In this document: positions 11,911-22,559 of the stretch, one piece after another | Layout of the letters: every line of letters starts with the position of its first letter | Numbering within the stretch: position 1 is the first letter of the stretch | Origin: Chaetomium olivaceum | Lineage: Eukaryota; Ascomycota; Sordariomycetes; Sordariales; Chaetomiaceae | DNA: 64,000 nucleotides | Assembly (NCBI GenBank): GCA_039881045.1 | Contig: JAYWVB010000067.1 | Location: 62,001-126,000, forward strand | Direction: 5' to 3' | The notes under the pieces: generated by a model | Databases searched by the model: none | What the model saw: the letters and a program-made list of their open reading frames with translations, nothing else | Told to the model about the DNA's origin: nothing | Translations under genes and position numbers: made by a program

Positions 11911-14263
11911 ATGGCCGAAAGAACCAGCTCAGACGCTCCCGGGTTCGGGACAACCGCGCCGCCATCACCAACAGCCGATTCCAGCACCGTCAACAAATTC
12001 CAAAACGCCATTTCGCAATGGAGGAGTGCGTCTTAGTTCCTCATCGCCTTCGGTCAGAGACACATCTAACGCGCATCTAGGTCTCGACTTTACGACGCTC
12101 GTCTCCAACCTCGACAACACCGCCTCCGAAATCGTGGCCTTCCAGCGGGACTCGACCGTGCAGAGGAAGGATTTGGCGCAAAAGACAAAAGACTTTAGAA
12201 AGCTCGACGATGCAAGCAAGCTCACCGAAATCAAGGGGTTGCTCAAGGGTACGCCCTCGCACCGGAGCTCCGTCGACTGTCCTTCTCTAGACTGACACGA
12301 TACAGCCTACCAAACCTTCATCGATCTCCTAACGACCAGCTCCAAGTCCGTCAACTCGGCCTTTCTACACACATACACATCGCTGTCCGATGCACCGGAT
12401 CCGTATCCGTTGCTTGAAGCCTCCGTAGACTCGATACTGGTCTCGGAAGACACACTGCCGAAGCTCACCCAGGAGAACCAACACTTGCAGGACAGTGTTT
12501 CCCGGCTGACGACTCAGCTCGACGATACGGAAGCTCGACTTCAGACGGAACGCGATGCGAGGAAGAAGCTGGAGGCGAACCTCGAAAGCAAGGTCAAGGA
12601 GGCCGAGGAATCTTGGACCGCCGTGGTAGAGGAGAAGCAGGACAATTGGTCGGCAAAGGAGAAGGCGCTGGAGGACAAGATCGAGAACCAGGACCGCCTG
12701 CTGAACGAAATCAAGGCCAGCTACGAGGTCAACCAACGACTAGGGAAATCCGACGATGCCGAGGAAGGCCGAGGGCACGTCACGAGCGCCGAGCTGGAGA
12801 TGGTACATTCCGACTTGGAACGGACGAGCACACGGCTTGCCGAGGTTGAAGCTCGCAACGAGCAGCTGCGTCTGGAATTGGCACAGTCCAAGTCGCAGAT
12901 CCCAACTCAAGCCTCGATTAATCTGGAAGACGAGCCCGGCTACCTACGGGTGAGGTCGGAGAACTCGTCTCTCATCCGGAAGCTTGACGCGGCACGGGTG
13001 GAAAAGGAGGGCCTAAAAAGGGATCTAAGCGTCAAACTCCGGGGTCTTGAAAGAGAGGTTGGAATGTTGAGGGATGAGCGGGACAGTCTCAAGGCGAAGG
13101 TGCAGAAATGGGGCGACTACGACGAGGTCAAGCAGGAATTGGAAGTTCTCAAGAGCATCGAGTTCTCTACGGGCGATGACGACGAGACGCGGGATATCGG
13201 CGGGGACGAGAACGGTGCTGCAGGCCAGGGCAAGGGAGACACACTCGAGCAGCTGCTCCTCGCCCGGAACAAGAAGCTAAGCGACGAACTCACCATTCTA
13301 CGGGTGTCGCATCAAGATCTGCAAAGCAGGTTGCAGAATCTGCAGGAGGAGCTCTCACGAACAAACGCAGAGCTCGAGAAATCGCAAAATCTTAACGAGA
13401 AGCTCGAGGACGAGCTCTCCACCGTCCAGGCCGAAGCACCCAATGCCTTCCCCTCGGGCGCCTCCGTTGCAGGCACCTACGTAAGCCGCTACGCGCCCTC
13501 CATCGCGCCGGGCCGCAAAGGAGGACGGACATCACCAACCTCGTCCATCATCAGCGGCTTCAACCCGCGCGACTCGTCCGACGACCGGCCACCCATGGGC
13601 GGCGGCTCAGGCATCTTGCCCATGATCACGGCCCAGCGCGACCGCTTCAAGAAGCGCAACACACAGCTCGAGCAAGAACTCTCCGAAAACCACCGCACCG
13701 TCTCCCAGCTCCGGCAGGAGATCGCCGCCCTGCAGCGCGACAACCTCAACCTCTACGAAAAAACACGCTACGTATCCACCTACAACCGCACCACGGCCGT
13801 CGGCAGCGGCGGCACGGCCACCACCTCCTCCTCCTCCGCCTTCACCGCCAACCCCAACCCCTCCTCCGTCCATATCACCTCCCCCCCGCTCCACAGCCCG
13901 AGCCTAGGCGGCGGCGGCGGCGGCCCACCCCCGCTCGGCCTCGACCGCTACCGCAAAGCGTACGAGTCCAACCTCTCCCCCTTCGCCCAGTTCCGCGGCC
14001 GCGAGTCCGCCCGCGCCTACAAGCGCATGAGCCTGCCCGAGCGCGTCGTCTACTCGGTCACCCGCATGGTCCTCGCCTCCCGCACCAGCCGCAACCTGTT
14101 TGCGCTCTACTGTCTGGCCCTGCACCTGCTCGTGTTTGGGAATCTGTTCTGGGGGGTCGGTGCCGCCGCCGCCGCGGGCGACGTCGATCGCTATCGCTAT
14201 GCCCAGGCTGCGGGCGGGGCCGCGGCGGCTATGGCGGCGCATGCGCCCGAGGTTGTTGATTAG
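11911..14263 (+). CDS. COY1: Golgin CASP/Coy1 homolog
   Basis: Coiled-coil Golgi membrane protein of the CASP family (yeast Coy1), implicated in intra-Golgi retrograde traffic and tethering. ATG 11911 (MAERTSSDAPGFG), introns 12026-12080 and 12249-12305, 746 aa. The N-terminal CASP block is clear: FQNAISQWRSLDFTTLVSNL, then KDLAQKTKDFRKLDDASKL and PDPYPLLEASVDSI. Long heptad coiled coils fill roughly residues 130-440. A Ser/Gly-rich hinge follows (SSSSAFTANPNPSSVH), then the conserved DRYRKAYESNLSPFAQFRGRE block. One C-terminal membrane anchor (LFALYCLALHLLVFGNLFW) lies just before the end, the tail-anchor arrangement of this family. The two spliced exon junctions keep one open frame and no break was seen. 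Confidence 0.93.
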
Positions 14264-16599
14264 GGGGGGTGGGTGGATGATTGGTTGATTAAAGGGGGTG
14301 GGGGGAAATAGGGATTCTGTGGGTAGGGTGTAAGGTTGACCACATGCCTACCTAGGGTGGTGGATGGAATTTTCGGGGGACTGCATATGACTACTACTGT
14401 ATGGGCGGATGGATGACGCGCAGGCTTTTTGATGGCTATTTGTGTACATGTGCCTAGATATGTGTATAAGGTATTTGTATTGGTATAGGAGCCATGTGAG
14501 TGGATACTCCTAGCCGGCTGCTGGTGTGTCCTGCAATCTCCGGGACGGTGTGGTGGTCGAGGAGGGTCATGGGAGGCGGCCAGCCGTCTCGGCGGCGGCT
14601 GCGGATATGAGCTTTGCGATTGGCTGCGGCTCCCCGTGGTTGCTGCGTTGCTGCATTGCTGCTTCGCGTGGTGTTTTTTTTTTTTTCATGGCGTGGTTGA
14701 GGGCTTGGGGAGATGGGTTGTTCGATACCGTTGCTGGCTTTTTTGTCTTCTGTGTTGGAGAAGACGGGGCGTTGCGGTGGCTGGACGGGAGGGTTCCTCG
14801 AGGTAATCCATTAGGTGGTCGGTTCCTGTCTAGATAATCCATATATCGAGATTTCACTGTTGGTAGGATAGCTACCTAATCCTGATCATATTGTTGACTG
14901 CTGGCTCATCTGGTCTGACACTAACAACTTTGATTACAACGTTGTTGAGCACCTCCATCAACCCCCCGTACGGCCACACCGCTCACAACCACTCACTCAT
15001 TGATCGTGACCACTAGACCCACGGTCAAAGAGTCCCTCAGAAATCGTCCATTATTCTCAAGACGCGAATAAGCCCATCCGCACAGCTGCCAGCTTCTTCA
15101 ACGAATACCCCGTTCCACGGACCCAATCCTGGGCTGGCCTCGCTTCTCCGCCTCCCGCAACTTCCTCGACCTCTAACTACAGCTCAGCCGAGGCAGCCAG
15201 TGCTGCCACCCGAGGAAGGTGCTAGTAAAATAGTACCCAGGTTGGGTACATCGAAGGAATTTACAATTCCTACTCTCAACGCTCCCGCGGCCGGCTCGCG
15301 GCGGCGGTGGGGCTTGGCCCGTCCTTCTACCAGACCTTTCTACGAGACGGCTTACCACGCCCAAGTCCAATATCTCACACATCCACACAAAGCCTGATCG
15401 GAGTGTTACTGCAGATGGGGCGGTATGATGAGGCCGGGGCGGAGATGGAGGGACTGTAAGAGATTGGCTGGAGGGGAAACTGGGGGGAGGAGTCGCGGCA
15501 CGCGCTGGGCGCGAAGAGGATGGTTCCTGGGGTGGTTTGGACAAAAACAGGGTTAAGAAAAGAAGGTGCGCGGTTGAGGGGCTGGTGGAGGGTATTATTG
15601 AGGGGACGGGAGACGGTATTCCGTCCAGGTACGCTATCAACTGGGCCCGGCAGCGCGAGATGACAAAGGCAACTTTGGGACGGGTTGAAGGGGAAGATGG
15701 GAAGGATGAGCCGGGTGGATCGTTTTGTTTTGTCGGATGGGTAAATCCCCCCAGTCACTACATACCAAGGCAAACAAGGGAACTTTTGTGGTTACCTTCT
15801 TAATGAGGGAATGTACGCAGCCGCTGGATGACGACTGTGTATTCGTCATGGGTTACAGCCAGGCGCCGGCCGTCAAGGCCGAAGCATGGCAAGACCAGAA
15901 ACGAGGGAATCTTTTCCGACAAACTCCGTAGTGAAAACCCCGATCTAGAAGCTGATGGGTTGCTTCTGGCGTCTTGGCCCGCTGGGCATCTCAAGACGCA
16001 AGCAAGCCGGGCATAGGTTTGGACTCTTTGGAGAGGCCGCAACGGCAGAGCTTGCCGTCCCAGGCGCCCGCAAAACATGTGGGTGTGGAACCGGAACCGG
16101 AACCGGCACCGTACGCGAGGACGGGAGGGGCACAGAGACCAGGCCGCAGCAAGTGGCCAGCGTTTATTCTGCGGACAATATTTGGCTCGCTAACCGGTAG
16201 GGTTGCCACATGGCCGGCGGGAGGCATCCATCGGATGGGGTTGGTGGATGAAGGTTGTTTTGGACTTTTGAAGAGGGTTGGATGGAAGTGGGCATGTGGA
16301 CCGCCCAGAAACCAAGCTTTTACTTGTCCGCGGCTAGCCATTGCTCGCGACCTGCCGGGCCTGAGACGCGACCTCTGACGACACGCATATTGTTCCGGCC
16401 GCCAGTTGAACCTCACCCACCTGGAGTTGAATGGCACTGTAGAAATGCCCGATAGGTTGGATGGACAAAATAAGATGTGGGGTTGAGATCCCTCCGATAT
16501 GGAAGACATCAGGAAAAGAACGGATGTTGACAATTCCGCTGCCGGCAGCTCCTTTTAACTACTATTAGGTAGGTCGCCCTTGAGGAAACACTAGAAGCT

Positions 16600-17530
16600 T
16601 ATTTCCCCAGGCGGCACGGTTTAGTGGAGTACGGGGCACGCGAAGAGGTGCAGGAAGCGATCGGGGATCTAGATAAATCGCGGTTGCGAGCAAAAAAGGC
16701 TGCTTGGCAGCGAAATAATGTGGTTGTTAATCCGGACAGGCGACGTCCCGACGATGAAGGTTGACCGAAGCGAACCAAACAGGGACTGCGGGCGGCTAAG
16801 GCTGCAGGGTTGGTGAGGTTGGGCGCGGCAATCATTGTGGGCAAAAATAGCACTGACCAATGGAACTGGAGAACTTTGTGGGCTAAATTCGGTTGTGTGC
16901 ATCCAGGTCCAAAAAACAATAGACTCACACCCCCTCACGCCCCACAAGGAACTTCGACAAAGGCCCATACCAAGTAAAAGCTTGGGCCAGGTAGAGGCGA
17001 TCTGTTAGTGTAAAATGCCATCCCAAAGCCGTAACATATTTTCCTTAAGGTATGAAAAGTCCATTTTCAATGTAAAAAGTTCGGTCGCAATTACCTGAGA
17101 TAGCTGAACGAGAGCTATCCGGCTAGATTGGTACCAATTATTTTTTACTTTTAGGTTGTGGTTAGTAATGAGGTTTGAACTTTTGTCAAATTGGAGTTGA
17201 ACTTCCAACACTGCGAGGTTATAACACGTCCTGGACCAGGGAATATAGCGCTAGCCTTCTTAGGTTTAGTGGAGTTGAGAGAGCATGTGGAGCGAGGGGT
17301 GTGCCAAGCGTTTTTTTTGGACCTGGATACGCACCACCCTAAATTCATCCAAAAGAGGGGAAATTAGCCCAATTTCTTCACAGCGTTCTGGACCAGCAAT
17401 AAACGATAGTCTCACACCCTTCCGTGCCATTGCTTCCATTCGATCGTCGCTGTCAAGTTCATCCCCATGGTTTGGGGTCCTTGTAAGATGTCCCAATGAT
17501 CGGGAGATCTGCGATCTAACGGCGTCGTGA
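16600..17530. repeat. Probable degraded transposon or dispersed-repeat remnants
   Basis: Two parts of this segment resemble each other. The 16-mer ttttttggacctggat occurs at 17313-17328 and, inverted, at 16901-16916, and similarity continues on both sides with mismatches and gaps. Conceptual translations of the two copies share a GC...FWTW...TT pattern. A 13-mer, ggtttagtggagt, occurs in direct orientation at 16618-16630 and 17263-17275. A short plus-strand frame near 16605-16763 has coding-like composition (EEVQEAIGDLDKSRLRAKKA) but no usable start and no recognised domain. The intervening 17.0-17.3 kb is AT-rich. Divergence, inverted copies and AT enrichment suit an old decayed element; the class cannot be named. 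Confidence 0.4.
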
Positions 17531-18260
17531 GTCTTTGAGCGGCGCAGGGAACACGCTAGATCTGAGAAGGAGATGGTTGGTAGAAAGTATATTCGTAGTT
17601 TGTCGGTGCTCTTACATATCTACATTCCCATCTGGGTGGTAACAGTTGCCTCGCCTGTTGTTGACAAGCAAAGGAGATACACACGACATAAAACTCCATA
17701 CCGCATGCCTGTCCACGCAATGTCGGGCTCAACACTCCGAGGAAACCCAATAATCAAATAACCGACCGTTAAGAACATTGTCAATATTTCTCAGATCCGT
17801 GCTACCACATCGAGACATGGACTTTGGTTCTGGGAGGATTCCGTTGAACCCATTCGTCGAGTGTCCGAGAGCGACACACCCCGCTCAAGAGGAGGGGTGT
17901 GTGGATGAGACCTAAAAGCAGGTGGTGGAACGGCGCTTGCCAGGGGTCAGAGGCCAGGGGTCAACCAACCCCTCCAATGAATCCAACAGCCAGTCATATG
18001 GCAGCATCCAGCGACAAGGTCCTCGTCCCGCCGCCGTTTGCTGTTCGTTCGGCGGCTGGCCGCCGGACTAGCGAGCCAATGGATTCTCGGCCGTGGGAGC
18101 GCGGGACCTGGCGGGACGAGTGCGACCCGCGGTGCTATCGGGGCGGCTGGAGACTTAGCCTTGTGCCGCCCTGTCCGGACCGTTGTATAATAGCCATCCA
18201 ACCTCCCTCACAGCCCGTCGAAGTCATGATGCTCATCCTCTGTCTCACCTCCACGCTCCA

Positions 18261-18269
18261 TATATATAT
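18261..18269 (+). promoter_or_regulatory. TATA-like box upstream of DUF3455 gene
   Basis: The sequence tatatatat starts 164 bp before ATG 18425 and is followed by a T/C-rich leader. Position and sequence suit a core promoter; not proven. Confidence 0.5.
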
Positions 18270-18424
18270 CCCTCCAGGATAAGCCTCCTTTTTCCTTTTA
18301 TTTTCTATTAGTCTCTTGTGTTCTTCGGTCTGGGTTTCCTTACTCGTTTCGTGATACCAATACCCCTCCCTCGATCTGCGATCGACTTGACTGCCGGCCA
18401 CTCGACCAACATACAACCCCAGCC

Positions 18425-19340
18425 ATGCATGCCTCACTACTCTTCGTATCGGCGCTAGCCGTCTCTGTCTGGGCTGCCCCTAGGTATCCCAAGATCGACG
18501 CGAGTGCCAGCATACCCGATAACATCCGCACCGTCTCCGAATACTTCAACATGCTCGCCTCCAAGGTGCAAGACAGCCGGTTTCTCAACAGCCCACCAGT
18601 CTGTGATCTCTCCAAAGTCTCCCTCCCAGCAGGTAAGCAAGCCACTTCTTGACCCCGCCATCCCTCACGCCCAATCCCCGACGCTAACAGAACCCCCCCT
18701 TAGGCGCCGCTGGCCTCCCATCACCCTCCTCCGACCTCACCCTCCGGCACATCGCCATCGGCCGCGGGACACAAAACTACACCTGCAACCCGGCGGAGCC
18801 CAATGAGGCGCCCAAAGCAGCGGGCGCGCTAGCCACCCTCTTCAACGCCTCCTGCCTGGTCGCGACCAGCCCGCAGCTCGCCAACACGCTCACGCGTGCG
18901 TCGCTGCACTTCGAGGTCGGGCAGAGCGACGCGAGCGAGCAGCTGGCCCCGTCCAACATCGGGCTCAGCGGCGTGCACTTCTTCACCGACGCCACGACCG
19001 CGCTCTTCAAGCTGGACGTCGCGCCCGCCCTGCAGCTGGGCGAGCTGCCCTGCAGCAAGAACGGCAGCGTGCCGGCGCCCTTTGATGCGCCCAAGGGCCT
19101 GCAGGGCGAGGGAGCTGTTGCTTGGCTTAAGCTGAATGCGAAGCCTGGCGCTACCGGTGGGCTGCAGGAGGTGTTCCGTGTTGAGACGGTCGGTGGCAGC
19201 CCGCCGGCGACGTGCAATGGCTTGCCCGAGGCGTTTGAGGTGCAGTATTCGACGCAGTAAGTTCCCCCGTTACTTTTGAGCCACAGTCGAAGAAGGCATG
19301 GTGCTAATGAGTTGATAGATACTGGTTTTATGCCAAGTAA
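18425..19340 (+). CDS. Secreted DUF3455 family protein
   Basis: Small extracellular protein of the DUF3455 family, whose members are sometimes mislabelled malate dehydrogenase in fungal databases; the molecular role is not established. ATG 18425 begins a clear signal peptide (MHASLLFVSALAVSVWAAP). Introns are 18633-18703 and 19257-19318, and the last exon codes only for the closing residues YWFYAK. Length is 260 aa. Family features readable are PSSDLTLRHIAIGRGTQNYTC, a central VHFFTDATTALFKLD block and a C-terminal EVFRVETVGGSPPATC segment before QYWFYAK. Cysteines are few and could pair as in secreted proteins. All splice junctions preserve frame. It stands alone between two intergenic regions with its own TATA-like box. 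Confidence 0.88.
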
Positions 19341-20399
19341 ACGCGAGGAAATTGTCGGGGAAAATAAATGATCACGTTGAAAGGGGTATATATCAGGAGG
19401 GTCTCTGTCATTATTGCATTGTGTGGGAGTTCCGGTATTGGGGTTATTATCCTGGCGGTTTCAACTTTTTAATGTAGCGTTTCTCTTCTTTCGAAGGCGA
19501 GTGTGTTTGCCAGGAGCAAAGCAGCCCGGAGGGAATGACAGTCGACCTCGGGCTGGGGAGGCGCGCACTTACTGCATCATGCACATATTGCCGAATGAAA
19601 TAAAATCACACATAAAGCTCGAAGCCTGCGCTCTAGACTGTAATAATGGTGGTCGAGAACGGATTGATGAACTCGGTCCAAAGGTGGAAAGATGGGAAGA
19701 AAGCGTCGGGGTCGGTCAGGGTTGGTCAGGGTTACAAGTAGGAGAGGAGCGGAACATCACGTGGGGAAAAATATCCTTTCGATTTTGATCAATGTGTTCG
19801 GCTCGACACAACATAAGACGATGAGATACAAAAATACAGCCGCACTCGCAGTAGCAGAAATTGACGTGCAGGAACCAAGTCGAGCTGTGGTTGGTTAAAG
19901 AGGGCAAGCAAATCAGGCACATTACTCCTTAGCCTCGCCAGATTTTCTTTCTCGCGATGAGGCAAGGGCGACCCGCTATCTCACTTCTCTTCTCACCACA
20001 ATTCCGATTTCATCCTTCATGCCGGAATTCACCAACGAAGGCTTTTGGTTTGCCAGCGACATTTCTTGACGCTACGTCAAAACGATTTCTTCTTCGACCA
20101 CAGCAGCACTCGGTACCTAGCGCTGTCTCCGACCATACCGACGATCTTCCCGTGAGACCAGCATCGAGTGCCGAAAACCAGCGCTCTCAGAAGACATCCT
20201 CAGAACAACATCGGTGTCGGGTAGGACAAGACTGTACGTTTTATAATTATCGTTGTTTTCCTGTCCGCTCGCTAACCAAGGATCAGTTTCTGCGCCATTT
20301 AAACATAGGGGTTTCTCATGCAAATCTCGTGAGCCTAAACAGAACCCAACCGGATCATCCTTTGTCGAACAGGCCTCATATTCCTTGAAATCGACGGAA
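19341..20399. promoter_or_regulatory. Upstream region and leader of the FCP1-like gene
   Basis: Contains the 3' flank of the DUF3455 gene and the leader of the next one. A probable 5' UTR intron lies at 20234-20286, with donor gtacgt, branch-like gctaac and acceptor cag. An open frame from 19957 would not splice in frame into the downstream protein, so I treat it as leader. Confidence 0.45.
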
Positions 20400-22130
20400 A
20401 TGGACCAAAATCAACAATGGGACTGGCACCAACGGGGCCAGGGAGAATACGCCCTACCGATACCAAATGGTCCGAATCCATTCGGCATGCCGTTCAGTAT
20501 GCCTCCGAATTTCAACCCCGGGTGGACCCAGCCGGCACTCCAGAATCCGTTTTCTCAGTCAGGCCAACAAGCGCAGCAGCAGCAGCAAAACGACGGTAGA
20601 GGTTGGGGTAGCTATGCGATATTCGGTTTGCCAGGGCTCCCTGGGCCATTATCTCAAGGGCCGCACCAACAAAACGATGGTGGGAACCAGGGCCATATGC
20701 CTTTCGGCCGCCTAGGGGACCAGCGGCATTTCTCTCAGGGCAACCAACTCCACCCGCAGAACGATGGCAGAGGCCACGGTCAGGGACAAGCCAGTCAACC
20801 AACCTCATGGAGCAGTCCTTTCCAGACTAGCCAGCCTCGCCAGCAGGACTATGGCCGGCGCCAGCGCGAAGGGGACTTTTATCGACCACAACCACAATTC
20901 GCCGCCCCCCAAACCAACCAGCAGAATCGACGGGGTGGTGGCGAAGTCTCGCGCGGTGGTGAGAACCAACCCTCGCGCCGCAACGAAGGGCAGCGGAACC
21001 GAAGAGCCGCAAGGCCTCGGCGGGCCCCTGCACCTACGTGGGATTTCGGCGAAAACGCCCCCCTTCCCTTCCCCATGGATAGCCCCGCCACGGGCCCCTT
21101 CCGTTCTACCAGACCGGCCCGGCGTAACAGCCCGGAGCTCTCCTGGAACGGCAAGCTCAAAAAGAAGCGCGAACCTCCGTTCCTCAGACGCCAGAATGCC
21201 CCCCGCGAACCCATCACCGCGCCGTCGCTCGCGTCCGGCGGCATCCCCGAGCCCACACCCGAATACCTCCAACGCGCCTCCTTCATGCCCTACCGCCTGA
21301 CAACCCCCAAGCCCATGCTCGTCGTAATCGACCTCAACGGCACGCTCCTCTTCCGCCCCAACAAGCGCCAAGCCTCCACCTTCGTCAAGCGGCCGCGGGC
21401 GCGCGCCTTCCTGGAGCGCTGCATCGACAAGTACCACGTGGTGCTCTGGTCGTCGGCCCGCCCGGAAAACGTGCAGCGCATGTGCGACCAGCTGCTCTCG
21501 CCCGACTACCTCGCCCGCGTCGTCGCCGTCTGGGGCCGCGACCGCTTCGGCCTGTCCCAACTCGACTACACCCGCCGCACCCAGTGCTACAAGCGCCTCA
21601 CCCGCCTGTGGAACGACCCGGTCGTGGCCGGCTCCTACCCACCGCCGACCATGCGCTCGCGCTCGCGCTCCGGCTCCAACCCCAACTCCAACCCCAATCC
21701 CCACCCCAACCCCAACTCCAACCCCAATCCCCACCCCAACCCCAACTTGGCCGAGACCCTGAGCGGCGCCGACGTGTTCGACAGCGAAGGGTGGAGCCAG
21801 GCGAACACGGTGCTGATCGACGACAGCGCCGAGAAGGCGCGCAGCGAGCCGCACAACGCCGTGACGCTGCCCGAGTTCACGGGCAACAAGAAGGAGAAGC
21901 CCGAGGTGCTGCCGCTGGTCGAGGCCTACCTCGAGACCCTGTCGTTCCAGGGCGATATCAGCACCTACATCAAGGCCAAGCCGTTCAGCATGGCGGCGGG
22001 GGAGCAGTCCCAGCCGCAGCCGCAGTCGCAGTCGCAGTCGCAGTCGCAGTCGCGGTCGCCGTCGCCTGTAGGTGTTAAGCAGAAGTCGTCTAGGGAGTTG
22101 TCTCGGCCGTCGACTCCGGCGTCGGTTTGA
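20400..22130 (+). CDS. FCP1-homology (NIF) domain HAD-family phosphatase-like protein
   Basis: 576-aa protein with a long Gln/Asn/Gly-rich N-terminal half (residues 1-270) and a C-terminal FCP1/NLI-interacting-factor domain. The domain begins at PKPMLVVIDLNGTLLFRP, and the nucleophile Asp is about residue 311. It continues with VKRPRARAFLERCIDKYHVVLWSS, the RVVAVWGRDRFGL block and VLIDDSAEKARSEPHNAV. The canonical DxDxT motif reads DLNGT, so the second Asp, normally the acid/base residue, is Asn; activity is therefore uncertain, although related eukaryotic proteins also carry DLNG. A 30-nt tandem repeat (21678-21747) inserts an Asn/Pro/Ser/His stretch inside the domain, and a hexanucleotide repeat near the end encodes QSQSQS. 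ATG 20400 is preferred because the upstream in-frame extension has no ATG. Location and substrate are unknown. Confidence 0.82.
   Translation: MDQNQQWDWHQRGQGEYALPIPNGPNPFGMPFSMPPNFNPGWTQPALQNPFSQSGQQAQQQQQNDGRGWGSYAIFGLPGLPGPLSQGPHQQNDGGNQGHMPFGRLGDQRHFSQGNQLHPQNDGRGHGQGQASQPTSWSSPFQTSQPRQQDYGRRQREGDFYRPQPQFAAPQTNQQNRRGGGEVSRGGENQPSRRNEGQRNRRAARPRRAPAPTWDFGENAPLPFPMDSPATGPFRSTRPARRNSPELSWNGKLKKKREPPFLRRQNAPREPITAPSLASGGIPEPTPEYLQRASFMPYRLTTPKPMLVVIDLNGTLLFRPNKRQASTFVKRPRARAFLERCIDKYHVVLWSSARPENVQRMCDQLLSPDYLARVVAVWGRDRFGLSQLDYTRRTQCYKRLTRLWNDPVVAGSYPPPTMRSRSRSGSNPNSNPNPHPNPNSNPNPHPNPNLAETLSGADVFDSEGWSQANTVLIDDSAEKARSEPHNAVTLPEFTGNKKEKPEVLPLVEAYLETLSFQGDISTYIKAKPFSMAAGEQSQPQPQSQSQSQSQSRSPSPVGVKQKSSRELSRPSTPASV
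21678..21747 (+). repeat. In-frame 30-bp minisatellite in the FCP1-like gene
   Basis: A 30-nt unit built from five related hexamers (aacccc, aactcc, aacccc, aatccc, cacccc) is present about 2.3 times. It encodes Asn/Pro/Ser/His repeats inside the phosphatase domain. Because 30 is a multiple of 3, copy-number changes would keep the frame. Confidence 0.85.
22020..22062 (+). repeat. Hexanucleotide cagtcg repeat in the FCP1-like gene
   Basis: Several copies of cagtcg and close variants encode alternating Gln-Ser, then Arg-Ser-Pro, near the C-terminus. The repeat keeps the frame. Confidence 0.8.
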
Positions 22131-22559
22131 GGAGGGGAGGTTCTTCTTATAAGTCATCTAGATGGTGGCAAGAGGCGGCCGTCGCTGTTTTGAAGGAGAA
22201 CTACTGAGGGAAGAACCTGTCGTATCTGTGACCGAACGTCACATCTAATGTTTAGAGTTTTTTGTAGGGAAACTTGATACCCCTTGGAAATTAGACCAAG
22301 GAAAATATATGTCTCGGAGCACTTTGCAAACTTTGTCATGATCATTTGTTATCATTGAGCAACAAACCCGCGGACGCGGTAGCTAGTATCTATTTCATCG
22401 AGTCATGCCCGACGTGACTACTGGTGATATCAAAGCACAATGAACCACCCAGTGGGCCCAGATCCCTTCCGATTCCCCGTCCATTCCCGTTCATCAGTCA
22501 TGTCCCATAGTCTAGCACACCGCCACCTCTGGCTTGTCATGCGCTTCGCTTTTTTTCAT
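22131..22559. other. Intergenic, convergent 3' flanks
   Basis: 429 bp between the stop codons of the FCP1-like gene and the eEF1B-gamma gene. It is moderately AT-rich, as expected for two 3' UTRs. No gene seen. Confidence 0.6.

Larger units (their letters stand above)
14264..18424. other. Long gene-free interval
   Basis: About 4.2 kb without a supported gene. The first few hundred bases are probably the CASP 3' flank. A degraded repeat region lies at 16600-17530 (separate entry), and base composition there and up to about 17800 is more AT-rich than in the genes. The last 250 bases form the promoter of the secreted-protein gene. Confidence 0.5.

Noticed and set aside
19957..20388. 144-codon open frame before the FCP1-like gene
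   Set aside because: It cannot be spliced in frame into the downstream protein and has no recognisable feature; it is probably leader sequence.
20805..22157. 450-codon minus-strand open frame opposite the FCP1-like gene
   Set aside because: A shadow of GC-rich codons; its sequence is repetitive Arg/Leu/Gly with no domain.
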